Source of the DNA: JASFTV01 sp050050615
Lineage (GTDB): Bacteria; Desulfobacterota; DSM-4660; Desulfatiglandales; HGW-15
NCBI GenBank assembly: GCA_050050615.1
Contig: JASFTV010000082.1
Coordinates: 1 to 12,124, forward strand
Length of the DNA: 12,124 bases
Reading direction: 5' to 3'
Position numbers and translations under genes: made by a program. Every line of letters begins with the position of its first letter. Within the stretch, counting starts at the first letter, position 1. The notes beneath the pieces are model-generated. The model was not told the origin of the DNA and made no database searches. It saw only the letters and a program-made list of their open reading frames with translations. Positions 6,028-12,124 of the stretch are shown here, one piece after another.

Positions 6028-7525
6028 TGCGTTCCATTTGTTCGAGAAGACTTGAAAAGGTTTGAGGATCAAGGGCTGAAATTGCAATGCCCTTAAACCT
6101 CTTAGCTAAAGCGACCGCCTCTTGGGGATTCAGGCGGTCGCTTTTATTGAGAACCAAAACGGTGGGAACCTTGTCCAAGTGCAGCTTGGTCAGGATGCCT
6201 TCCACCGCCTTTATCTGCTCTTCCATACGTGCACTGCTCGCATCAACCACATGAAGCAACAGATCGGCATCGTGAAGTTCTTCAAGGGTTGCAGCAAAGG
6301 CATCCATCAAATCCTCCGGCAAATTGCGCATAAACCCGACCGTATCGGTAATGATCACTTCCCGTTCACGAGGAAACCTGAGACGTCGACTACTCGGATC
6401 CAGTGTCGCAAATAGCCGGTCCTCAACATTGACATGGCTATGGGTGAGGGTGTTAAGGAGTGTTGATTTTCCTGCATTCGTATAACCTACAATGGAGATA
6501 ACAGGTAGCCTCCTGACATTACGCAGTCTGCGTCTCTCCTCTCGCTGTCGTCTTATATCTTTCAATTCCTGGTTGAGCCTGGCAATCCGCTCCCGGACCC
6601 GACGCCTGTTAATTTCCAGTTTCGTTTCTCCGGGTCCCCTTCCACCAATCCCTCCTGTCAGCCTGGACATGGCTGTATTCTTGGTCGCAAGCCTTGGTAG
6701 CAGGTATTTCAGCTGAGCCAGCTCCACTTGGAGCTTGCCCTCCCGCGTGACAGCCCTCCTGGCAAATATGTCCAGGATGAGTTGGCTCCGATCAATAATC
6801 TTCAGCTCGGTCGCATCGGTTAAGCTTCGCACCTGCGCGGGGGTTAACTCATTGTTAAAGATCAACAGATTAGAGCCGGTCTGAAGACATCTGAGAACCA
6901 GTTCAGTCAACTTGCCTTTGCCGATCAGAAAACGGGGGTTTGCCTGGTTTACGTGCTGTACAACAACATCCACAACTTGCAAGTTATTTGAAATGGCAAG
7001 ATCCCTTAGCTCATCCAAGGATTCCTTGACCTCCCATGGAGAGCCTGGGGTCACCGCCACCAAAACCGCCTTCTCCTTCCGCTCTAAGGTAAGACGGCCT
7101 CCGGTCCTGGCGAGTTCATCCTCAAGGGATTCTATCAAATCGTGAAAGTTGGTGTTCAACTGCCCTATGTCAGCGACCTTCGTAACGTTCCATCCTTGCC
7201 CTTGCCTATTTTCCGGCAGGATCTGGGCATAGGAGATGGAACCGGGGATACCTTTATCGCCTACCTGGATGCATACCATGAGATCCAGGCCAACAAGCAC
7301 AAGATCCGCCATATCTTCTTTTGAAAGGGGCTCCCCATTTAGATGCGTATGAACACACCTCAAGCCTTTGAGCCGACCTATCCCCAACCGGTACCTACCA
7401 ATGTCGGGGATGACGATACGTTTATCGTCACCGACAAACACAGAGGTTATGTCGCCTCCCCGTGTAATCAGCAAGGCGACCTGTCTCTTTATTTCAAAGG
7501 AGATGGTGGACAACTGGCGGCACAA
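5939..7525 (-). CDS. hflX: HflX, ribosome-associated GTPase
   Basis: HflX is a GTPase of the Obg-HflX group that binds the large ribosomal subunit and splits stalled or stress-inactivated ribosomes. From the first usual start (TTG 7525) there are 528 residues: an HflX N-terminal domain with IGKGKLTEL (201-209), IIDRSQLILDIFARRA (243-258), the glycine-rich GGIGGRGPGETKLE linker (291-304), a charged coiled-coil (about 305-338) and the GTPase domain. G motifs: GYTNAGKS (347-354), Thr374 in FATLDP, DTVGF (394-398), NKSD (460-463) and SAL (483-485). The homologous frame continues upstream to 7633 without a usual start, so the true N-terminus is probably longer. The last 28 residues, past the conserved fold, are antisense to apbE and look like run-on. 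It is the last gene of the - strand cluster, after dnaB. Confidence 0.94.
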   Translation of the reverse strand: MCRQLSTISFEIKRQVALLITRGGDITSVFVGDDKRIVIPDIGRYRLGIGRLKGLRCVHTHLNGEPLSKEDMADLVLVGLDLMVCIQVGDKGIPGSISYAQILPENRQGQGWNVTKVADIGQLNTNFHDLIESLEDELARTGGRLTLERKEKAVLVAVTPGSPWEVKESLDELRDLAISNNLQVVDVVVQHVNQANPRFLIGKGKLTELVLRCLQTGSNLLIFNNELTPAQVRSLTDATELKIIDRSQLILDIFARRAVTREGKLQVELAQLKYLLPRLATKNTAMSRLTGGIGGRGPGETKLEINRRRVRERIARLNQELKDIRRQREERRRLRNVRRLPVISIVGYTNAGKSTLLNTLTHSHVNVEDRLFATLDPSSRRLRFPREREVIITDTVGFMRNLPEDLMDAFAATLEELHDADLLLHVVDASSARMEEQIKAVEGILTKLHLDKVPTVLVLNKSDRLNPQEAVALAKRFKGIAISALDPQTFSSLLEQMERIIWPHFSSLSTSIECHPWREQDTHSSADH

Positions 7526-7633
7526 TTCACGGGTGATGATTTCATGGCCGGGTATTCTTCGGCGGTAGATATTCTGGAGAGCTTTTAGGTGGCTGGCCTT
7601 GAGGCCGCCTCTCTTGCCGTATACTCTGTCTAT
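7526..7633 (-). other. hflX: 5' coding extension of hflX with no usual start codon; AUA start candidate
   Basis: In frame with hflX, the 36 codons upstream of TTG 7525 read IDRVYGKRGGLKAS then HLKALQNIYRRRIPGHEII. They resemble the conserved HflX start (V-Y-G-x-x-x-G-L-K followed by Y-R-R-R-x-P). A TGA at 7637-7639 bounds the frame, and no ATG, GTG or TTG occurs between it and 7525. An ATA at 7631-7633 lies exactly where an ATG would be expected, with GAGG (7642-7645) 8 nt before it. Starting there gives 564 residues. Whether AUA is used, or the base is a mutation or sequence error, cannot be settled here. Confidence 0.7.
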
Positions 7634-7699
7634 GGCTCAGACCTCAATCCAAGAAAAGCGGTATGGTTCAAAAGTGCTGGCACGGATTCTCTTTGCTGC

Positions 7700-7718
7700 C
7701 CGGAAAGCTTTTTTCCGG
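7700..7718 (-). repeat. 7-bp inverted repeat between dnaB and hflX
   Basis: CCGGAAA and TTTCCGG form a perfect stem with a 5-nt loop, about 43 nt past the dnaB stop on the - strand. No U-run follows on either strand, so it is not a typical terminator; an mRNA stability or processing hairpin is possible. The remainder of the 127-bp spacer (7634-7760) shows nothing else. Confidence 0.4.
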
Positions 7719-7760
7719 CCATGCCAGGAGCTTTGAACGACACCAACAACTGATGGGAGC

Positions 7761-9128
7761 TTAAAGATCGTATCGGTCCTCTTCTACATGATCTCTGAAG
7801 CGGGTTAGTTCTTTCTGAAAGCTCAACTTGAAGTAACCGGTCGGCCCGTTTCGCTGCTTGGCGATAATGACCTCCGCCACATTCCGGTTTTCCTCTGATA
7901 CAGGGTGATACAACTCATCCCTGTAAATGAATGCAATAACATCGGCGTCCTGTTCTATCGCACCGCTTTCCCTTAAGTCCGCCAACTGCGGCCTTTTGTT
8001 GGGTCGGTCTTCAACTTTTCTGTTCAGTTGGGAAAGGGCCATCACAGGGACGCTTAGATCCTTTGCAAGAGCCTTCAGCGACCGGGATATCTCTGATATC
8101 TCCATCTGCCGAGATTCGGCAGACCTTCTGCCCTGAATCAGTTGCAGATAATCGATGATCACAAGTGACAAGTCGGCTTTTTTCATCAACCTCCTGCACT
8201 TCGCCTTCATCTCAAGGACGCTCAGCCACGATGTATCATCAATAAAAACGGGGAGCTCGGATAGGTGATTGGCCGAGTCTGTCAATTTCATCCAGTCCCT
8301 ATCCCTCAAAAAGCCGGTCCGGAGTTTGGTGGCATCAATACCCGCGTGAAAGCCCAGCAGTCTCAAGCCCAACTGCATTTTTGACATCTCTAAGGAAAAA
8401 ACAGCCACGCCCTTCCTGGTATCTTCAGCGGCATTGTAGCCTATGTTGAGCGCCAGTGCCGTTTTTCCCATGCTCGGTCTGCCAGCCAGGATAATGAGAT
8501 CTGAAGGCTGCAATCCCGCTGTATAGTGATCAAAGTCCTTAAACCCAGTCGGCACACCCGTGATGAACCCTTCATGCTCCGCCACACTTTCGAGCTTTTT
8601 GAAGCTACCCTTAATCACATCTTCGACGGTGGAAAAGCTCTCTCCAATTTTGTCCTCAGCGATGTCAAAGATCGATTGCTCAGCCATATCAAGAAGTTCA
8701 TCTGTCGGCTGCCAGTTTTGAAAGCAGGATTCAGAAATAACGGAGCATTGGTTGATCAATCTCCTTCTGACCGACAAGTCTCTCACAATTTCTGCATGAT
8801 AAAGAATACCTGCAGAGGTGGATACCGCGTCCACCAGAGATGCCAGGTAATCCGTACCGCCTGATTTTTCTAGAAGCCCCTTCTCTTTGAGATGTTGGGA
8901 GAGGGTGATTAGGTCAATAGGCTCACTGTTGTTATACAGTTTCGTCATCCCTTCAAACAGATAAATATGGGCTTCTCTATAGAAGTCATCGGCAGATAGG
9001 ACATCCACAATCTGATTCATGGCATCATTGTTGATCAAAATTCCGGCCAAAATGGCCTGTTCCGCCTCAATATTTTGAGGGGGGACTTTAATCGGTGCGG
9101 CAACAACCTTTTCTTTTGCATGAGCCAT
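7761..9128 (-). CDS. dnaB: DnaB, replicative DNA helicase
   Basis: DnaB is the hexameric ATP-driven 5'-3' helicase of the replication fork. The 455-residue protein has the N-terminal primase-interaction domain, beginning KVPPQNIEAEQAILAGIL (14-31), a linker, and the RecA-like domain: Walker A GRPSMGKT (216-223), the catalytic SLEMS (245-249), Walker B LVIIDYLQLI (322-331), ALSQLNR (364-370), LADLRESGAIEQDAD (382-396) and the arginine-finger region AKQRNGPTG (423-431). Length is normal (E. coli 471) and no intein is present. ATG 9128 is preferred because AAGG lies 5 nt upstream and the next residues lead straight into the conserved start. ATG 9164 would add 12 residues and has no ribosome binding site. 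The 87 bp to rplI hold a small hairpin (TCGTC/GACGA arms, 9165-9180). Confidence 0.97.
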   Translation of the reverse strand: MAHAKEKVVAAPIKVPPQNIEAEQAILAGILINNDAMNQIVDVLSADDFYREAHIYLFEGMTKLYNNSEPIDLITLSQHLKEKGLLEKSGGTDYLASLVDAVSTSAGILYHAEIVRDLSVRRRLINQCSVISESCFQNWQPTDELLDMAEQSIFDIAEDKIGESFSTVEDVIKGSFKKLESVAEHEGFITGVPTGFKDFDHYTAGLQPSDLIILAGRPSMGKTALALNIGYNAAEDTRKGVAVFSLEMSKMQLGLRLLGFHAGIDATKLRTGFLRDRDWMKLTDSANHLSELPVFIDDTSWLSVLEMKAKCRRLMKKADLSLVIIDYLQLIQGRRSAESRQMEISEISRSLKALAKDLSVPVMALSQLNRKVEDRPNKRPQLADLRESGAIEQDADVIAFIYRDELYHPVSEENRNVAEVIIAKQRNGPTGYFKLSFQKELTRFRDHVEEDRYDL

Positions 9129-9251
9129 GGGAAACCTTGCGCCACTGAACGTGTTATAAGTCATTCGTCAATTGCGACGAGCCCTGTCAAAAACTGTCCG
9201 GTTTCAAAACCATTTGAGTGTCGACAGCCAATGATAAATCGTCTCTTTCAG

Positions 9252-9698
9252 TTAATCTTCGGGGAGCACAACGACCTTGATCGATGCTGTGACCTCAGGA
9301 TGCAGTTTCAATGGCACTTCGAATTCGCCCAAAGTCTTTATGGGTTTGTCCAAGCTTATCTTTCTTCGATCTATGCTGACGCCCTGCTTTTCCAACTGAG
9401 CGGCGATATCCATGCTGGTCACTGAACCATAAAGCTTGTCTTCTTCACCCGCTTTCTGCGAAATGGTCACCACCACGTCTGCCATTCTTTCCCTGGCCTT
9501 TTCAGCATCCTCCTTGGCTTTTAGTCTCTTCACTTCAAGCTTTTTCCTCTGCGCCTCCATGAGCTTCATATTGTGGTCGGTCGCCTCAATGGCGAAACCT
9601 TTTGGGATGAGGTAATTTCGTGCATAACCTTTGGCCACCTCAAAAACCTCGCCTGCGAGGCCTAACGCATCCATATCTTTCGTCAAAATGACCTTCAT
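9252..9698 (-). CDS. rplI: Ribosomal protein bL9
   Basis: L9 binds 23S rRNA at the base of the L1 stalk and helps keep reading frame. Its 148 residues match the family length. The N-terminal domain shows VILTKDMDALGLAGEV and VAKGYARNYLIPKGFA, the main rRNA-binding signature. A long charged connecting helix follows (about 45-75), then the C-terminal domain with KLYGSVTSMDIAAQL and IKTLGEFEVPLKLHPEV. Start ATG 9698 is preceded by GGAGG at 8 nt, with a second AAGGAG only 2 nt away. It lies 22 nt after the DUF2232 gene and is surely cotranscribed with it. Confidence 0.98.
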   Translation of the reverse strand: MKVILTKDMDALGLAGEVFEVAKGYARNYLIPKGFAIEATDHNMKLMEAQRKKLEVKRLKAKEDAEKARERMADVVVTISQKAGEEDKLYGSVTSMDIAAQLEKQGVSIDRRKISLDKPIKTLGEFEVPLKLHPEVTASIKVVVLPED

Positions 9699-9719
9699 AT
9701 CTCCTTCCTCCGCAGCACA

Positions 9720-10694
9720 CTAAGTCCCCTTCTTATGACGGATTTTTCTGAAGTCGATCCATTGGTCGAAGAGCCCTGCAAAAGCCAATCCAATCAAGAA
9801 AATCTGCTGGAAAATAATCAGGAAATATACCCCCAATCTGATCCATGAGGGAACACGATATTTGTTCAGAAAAAACAAGATGATGGAGAGCCCATGGAAA
9901 ACGTATACGGTCAGCACCACAATAAGGGTATTAATGGCCATCCATCTTATAACAGCCACTGGCAAAAATAAAGAAAAACCAGCAGCAATCAAGCCCCACA
10001 CCATGCGTTCCGGGGCCCACCACTGGTCCGTCGGACCGAAATCAGGGTATTGCAGGTTCCCCAAGCGAAATAAGTGTCTGCTAACAACCACATTAAACCA
10101 GACAACAAATCCGGTACCCATGATCACAAGGGCCGGATATATTTTCATGATGATATCAGTGAGTATTTTGGCATATTCTTTGAACTGTACCGCCTTTTCC
10201 GGGTCCCCGCCCATATTCTCATAGACTTCAACGGTCCCCCTTAGATTGTTCTGCAAATAGCTGAGAACCAGCTTCAGTGGCCCCATATTCTTGGACAGAC
10301 CAATGAGGGTCAATATGATCAGACCCAGGAGGAGCATGATGCCGGTACCCCACAATATCGTACGGCCGATCGTAAATTCCCTTCTATAGATTTCGGAAAT
10401 GGTCAAGCCCAGAAGGCCAAACTCGAGGCAGAGAAATATGCTCTGTGGATAGCCGGACAGATTGCCGATGACACCGACGACAAGGAGGGTAATGATAAGG
10501 ACTTTCACCCCCGCAAAAAGGCCTAATTTTGTGGTGTAATACAGGAAAGGTAAAGGGGTCAGTAGGGTAAAAAAAGGCCCTGCAAAAGGGATCCAGCCTG
10601 AAGCCAAAAGCAAAACAGTGGCCGTGGCGACGCAGCCAAGGACTTCGCTAACTTTCATGGATTGTATCGACAGTTGGTCTCCCAATAATGCCAT
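9720..10694 (-). CDS. DUF2232 family membrane protein (YybS-like)
   Basis: This is a 324-residue polytopic membrane protein of about eight hydrophobic segments, the first at about residues 17-38 and the last near 290-313. A polar stretch in the middle (about 160-185, with NNLRGTVEVYENMGGDPEKAV) separates two halves. The residue pattern and its place between rpsR and rplI match the DUF2232/YybS family, a known neighbour of S18 and L9 genes in Desulfobacterota and Firmicutes. Its function is not established; membrane features weakly recall transporter (ECF S-component-like) folds, which is only a suggestion. Start ATG 10694 has AAGG close upstream (2 nt); Met13 (10658) is an alternative without a ribosome binding site. 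Confidence 0.85.
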   Translation of the reverse strand: MALLGDQLSIQSMKVSEVLGCVATATVLLLASGWIPFAGPFFTLLTPLPFLYYTTKLGLFAGVKVLIITLLVVGVIGNLSGYPQSIFLCLEFGLLGLTISEIYRREFTIGRTILWGTGIMLLLGLIILTLIGLSKNMGPLKLVLSYLQNNLRGTVEVYENMGGDPEKAVQFKEYAKILTDIIMKIYPALVIMGTGFVVWFNVVVSRHLFRLGNLQYPDFGPTDQWWAPERMVWGLIAAGFSLFLPVAVIRWMAINTLIVVLTVYVFHGLSIILFFLNKYRVPSWIRLGVYFLIIFQQIFLIGLAFAGLFDQWIDFRKIRHKKGT

Positions 10695-10732
10695 AGCCTT
10701 GCAAAAGGGCTATTTCCAACGCCCGACCCGTG

Positions 10733-10981
10733 TTACTTAACTGTCGAGGTGGTATAGGGTAATAGGGCAATATTCCTTGCTCTTTTAATGGCCAGCGTCA
10801 GCATCCGTTGATGTCTGGCACAGTTGCCCGATATCCTTCGAGGGATGATCTTGCCGCGTTCAGTGGTAAACAATCTCAGGTTTTTCGGATCCTTATAATC
10901 AATAACAAGACTGCTATCCGCGCAAAACCGACAGATTTTGCGTCTATGATAAGTCATTTTGCGTCTGCTCCGGTCAGCCAT
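10733..10981 (-). CDS. rpsR: Ribosomal protein bS18 (zinc-ribbon type)
   Basis: S18 forms a heterodimer with S6 on the small-subunit platform. The 82 residues include the signature YKDPKNLRLFTTERGKIIPR and the C-terminal IKRARNIALLPYT. Unlike E. coli S18 it keeps cysteines at ICRFC (about 16-20) and NCARHQ (about 53-58), the metal-binding C+ form. Such forms are thought to hold Zn2+ and in some bacteria are swapped for Cys-less paralogues in zinc shortage; no paralogue is in this window. Its ATG overlaps the end of rpsF by 8 nt, indicating translational coupling. Confidence 0.98.
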   Translation of the reverse strand: MADRSRRKMTYHRRKICRFCADSSLVIDYKDPKNLRLFTTERGKIIPRRISGNCARHQRMLTLAIKRARNIALLPYTTSTVK

Positions 10982-11402
10982 GACTGCTCACCTCTTCACT
11001 CGCTTTTTCTTCCTCACCTTGGACCGCTTCTGCACCCTCGAGACCTCGCTCTTCCTCGGTAATAACGCTTTTCTTGGCCTCTTTTTCTTTCAGGATCAAT
11101 GCCTGCGGATCCACTTTGTCGGCGAGTTTAACGGTCTGGTATTTAAGCACCCTGTCATCGAGTTTCAGCTCGCGCTCAAGTTCAGCCGTAAGTCCGGGCT
11201 GGCCACAATAAAGCATGAGGAGATAGGCCCCCTTGTCAAACTTCTTCACCCCATAGGCTAACCTCTGGCTACCCCACTCTTCAACCCGCACGAGAACACC
11301 TTTCTGCTTCTCAATGAGGTTGCTGAACTTTTTTGTAACTTCGCTGTATTGCTCTTCGCCCAGGTTTGGGTTAACAATAAAAATCGTCTCGTATTGCTTC
11401 AT
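10974..11402 (-). CDS. rpsF: Ribosomal protein bS6 with acidic C-terminal tail
   Basis: S6 pairs with S18 on the 30S platform. From ATG 11402 there are 142 residues: MKQYETIFIVNPNL starts the typical fold, followed by GVLVRVEEWGSQRLAYGVKK (35-54) and KGAYLLMLY (57-65). Past about residue 105 a Lys/Glu-rich tail of about 35 residues replaces the short E. coli-type ending. ATG 11402 is selected over ATG 11462 because AAGGAG lies 9 nt upstream and the family start is exactly here; the longer reading would run through leader hairpins. It is the first gene of the - strand operon. Confidence 0.97.
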   Translation of the reverse strand: MKQYETIFIVNPNLGEEQYSEVTKKFSNLIEKQKGVLVRVEEWGSQRLAYGVKKFDKGAYLLMLYCGQPGLTAELERELKLDDRVLKYQTVKLADKVDPQALILKEKEAKKSVITEEERGLEGAEAVQGEEEKASEEVSSHG

Positions 11403-11505
11403 AAGCGTGCTCTCCTTTCGGACATATTCCTTATTCAAATAAGGTTTGGTCCCGCTATGCAACCCAAGGGGTTACCCCCTCGGCCAAACGGAACAAGGAG
11501 AAACA
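11403..11505 (-). promoter_or_regulatory. Structured rpsF mRNA leader, possible S6:S18 autoregulation site
   Basis: On the - strand GTTTGG (11489-11484) pairs with CCAAAC (11449-11444), enclosing an 8-bp stem (11483-11476 with 11471-11464, one G-U pair) capped by a GTAA tetraloop. About 14 unpaired bases remain on one side. A second hairpin of 7 bp (11444-11429, arms CCTTATT/AATAAGG) follows immediately before the ribosome binding site. Many bacteria control rpsF through an RNA motif bound by the S6:S18 dimer. Position and general shape fit, but I could not confirm that motif's conserved bases. Confidence 0.45.
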
Positions 11506-11513
11506 AAACTTTT

Positions 11514-11541
11514 CTTTTACCACAAAATAACTACTTGTCAA
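11514..11541 (-). promoter_or_regulatory. Sigma-70-type promoter of the rpsF operon
   Basis: On the - strand a consensus -35 TTGACA (11541-11536) is followed after 16 nt by TAAAAG (11519-11514), 4 of 6 for the -10. Transcription would begin near 11505, giving a leader of about 100 nt that contains the hairpins before rpsF. Confidence 0.6.
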
Positions 11542-11550
11542 GGAATTTTA

Positions 11551-11655
11551 CCCATGAGAACGAACCCGCCATCGTAGTGCCATCCCGTGCCCTCCCAATC
11601 AAGACCGGGAATCCATTTCTTGTCCAAAAACGAATCGGTGCTTCGTGCTCATGGG
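11551..11655. repeat. 105-bp inverted-repeat element, MITE-like
   Basis: Left end CCCATGAGAACGAA (11551-11564) and right end TTCGTGCTCATGGG (11642-11655) are inverted repeats matching at 13 of 14 positions. There is no convincing ORF inside and no clear target-site duplication outside, although GGAATT (11542) and AATTCC (about 11661) extend the symmetry outward. One half of the element recurs at 102-143. Together these point to a short dispersed, non-autonomous or palindromic intergenic element. Confidence 0.6.
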
Positions 11656-11734
11656 AACCTGAATTCCGGGCAGCACGGGGCATCGTGTAGAAACAGCCGC
11701 TTATATCGTAAAAACCTTAGATTTTGATTTATTT

Positions 11735-11750
11735 TGGACAGCAGTGTCCA
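11735..11750. promoter_or_regulatory. Palindrome TGGACA-GCAG-TGTCCA, possible operator
   Basis: Two perfect 6-bp arms flank a 4-base centre, in AT-rich sequence about 190 bp upstream of the + strand gene. No U-run follows, so an operator or short hairpin is more likely than a terminator. Confidence 0.25.
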
Positions 11751-11776
11751 GGAATTTCTAACGCATAGGTTTCTCG

Positions 11777-11840
11777 TCTCGCCTGATTTGTGGTATGCTT
11801 CCTAGCCGAGGCTTTCCGTGTGGACGCACAGGAGGCGAGA
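11777..11840. other. Imperfect long inverted repeat, possible structured RNA
   Basis: TCTCGCCT (11777-11784) pairs with AGGCGAGA (11833-11840). After a 4/2-nt internal loop TGTG (11789-11792) pairs with CACA (11827-11830). The enclosed bases hold a small AGCC-GA-GGCT hairpin (11804-11813). I matched it to no known RNA family; it lacks the SRP RNA core and shows no tRNA-like shape. Confidence 0.3.
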
Positions 11841-11942
11841 ACTTAGCGACTAGCATAACACAGATTCAAGATTACAAAAAGGCCTGTCGTCTCACAAGGC
11901 CCGAGAAATTTGGACAGCTTTCTCGTAAGTGACATGGGTGAT

Positions 11943-12124
11943 ATGATGTGGGAAAATGAGATGAACGTTGCTCGCCAGGCTGCTCAAGAGGCGGGCGAAA
12001 CAATGAGATTTCTTTTCGGCCGGATAAACCGGATTGTCAAGAAGGGAGAGATAGACCTGGTTACAGAGGCAGACGTTCAATCGGAAAAGAAAATTCTTGA
12101 TATTATCACCGGCTATTTTCCCCA
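11943..12124 (+). CDS. Inositol-monophosphatase (SuhB) family protein, 5' part only
   Basis: The 60 codons visible read like the N-terminus of the inositol monophosphatase family: a helix VARQAAQEAGETMRFLFG, then KKGEIDLVTEADVQSEKKI, matching the family pattern K-x-x-x-D-x-V-T-x-x-D-x-x-x-E. It ends at the window edge at ITGYFP, just before the G-E-E metal-binding motif should appear. Family members hydrolyse sugar or inositol phosphates with Mg2+; SuhB also takes part in rRNA antitermination in E. coli. The start is uncertain: ATG 11943 and 11946 align best with SuhB, while 11934 and 11961 are also in frame and none has a strong ribosome binding site. It is divergent from the rpsF operon. 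Confidence 0.8.
   Translation, partial: MMWENEMNVARQAAQEAGETMRFLFGRINRIVKKGEIDLVTEADVQSEKKILDIITGYFP

Larger units (their letters stand above)
11656..11942. other. Non-coding stretch before the inositol monophosphatase gene
   Basis: No gene is supported here. It contains an AT-rich section (about 11700-11735), a 16-bp palindrome, a larger stem structure at 11777-11840, and the short repeated block AAGGCC (11879-11884 and 11896-11901). A TGG-TATGCT sequence at 11791-11799 could be an extended -10, but no -35 accompanies it. Confidence 0.4.

Noticed and set aside
6122..7588. Several + strand ORFs of 60-97 residues within hflX
   Set aside because: They are antisense to strongly conserved GTPase motifs of HflX and have no supporting start signals.
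7640..7760. Frame upstream of the hflX TGA as an N-terminal extension by a second recoded stop
   Set aside because: The residues before the TGA (STFEPYRFSWIEV) match nothing in HflX, while homology begins just after it. A start at ATA is simpler.
11349..11690. 113-residue + strand ORF across the rpsF leader and repeat
   Set aside because: It runs through the rpsF promoter, leader hairpins and the inverted-repeat element; nothing in the protein is recognisable.
11777..11840. SRP (4.5S) RNA or tRNA
   Set aside because: The conserved SRP core and tRNA cloverleaf features are absent; only simple pairing is seen.

Overview
The window looks like a piece of an anaerobic Desulfobacterota (deltaproteobacterial) chromosome. 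This rests on three things: an Rnf operon in the order rnfD-G-E-A-B followed by apbE, a DUF2232 membrane-protein gene inside the rpsF-rpsR-rplI-dnaB cluster, and an apparent selenocysteine codon in a redox protein. The assignment is inference; there is no 16S or other direct marker.

Left half, + strand (about 1-6150): an Rnf ion-translocating ferredoxin:NAD oxidoreductase operon. rnfD, rnfG, rnfE, rnfA and rnfB are tightly packed (overlaps or gaps of at most 18 nt). A spacer of about 310 bp and apbE follow; ApbE is the flavin transferase that attaches FMN to RnfD and RnfG. rnfC is expected upstream but is not recognisable in the first 142 bases. A strong intrinsic terminator lies about 80 nt past apbE, inside the opposite-strand hflX gene.

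This Rnf complex departs from the textbook form in three places. (1) rnfB has an in-frame TGA exactly where the first cysteine ligand of the N-terminal [4Fe-4S] motif belongs, with a SECIS-like hairpin at the right distance downstream. This indicates a selenocysteine-containing RnfB, which ordinary gene calling would truncate. (2) RnfA carries an N-terminal lipoprotein signal peptide and an Ig-like periplasmic domain of about 100 residues fused in frame ahead of its membrane core. (3) RnfE has alanine in place of the second of its two membrane [2Fe-2S] cysteine ligands, while RnfA keeps both of its own. All three bear on the electron path from ferredoxin through RnfB and RnfA/E to the periplasmic flavins.

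Right half, - strand (11541 down to 5939): a translation and replication operon, rpsF-rpsR-DUF2232-rplI-dnaB-hflX, read from a good promoter and a structured leader in front of rpsF. hflX converges on apbE and their coding sequences overlap by 89 bp. The conserved N-terminus of HflX extends upstream of its first usual start codon, and a possible AUA start is present.

Far right (11543-11942): about 400 bp of non-coding sequence with a 105-bp inverted-repeat (MITE-like) element, a 16-bp palindrome and a larger stem structure. After it an inositol-monophosphatase-family gene begins on the + strand and runs off the window. Part of the MITE-like element is also found near base 100, where it makes up the apparent 5' end of rnfD.

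I saw no rRNA, tRNA, CRISPR array, transposase or prophage gene.
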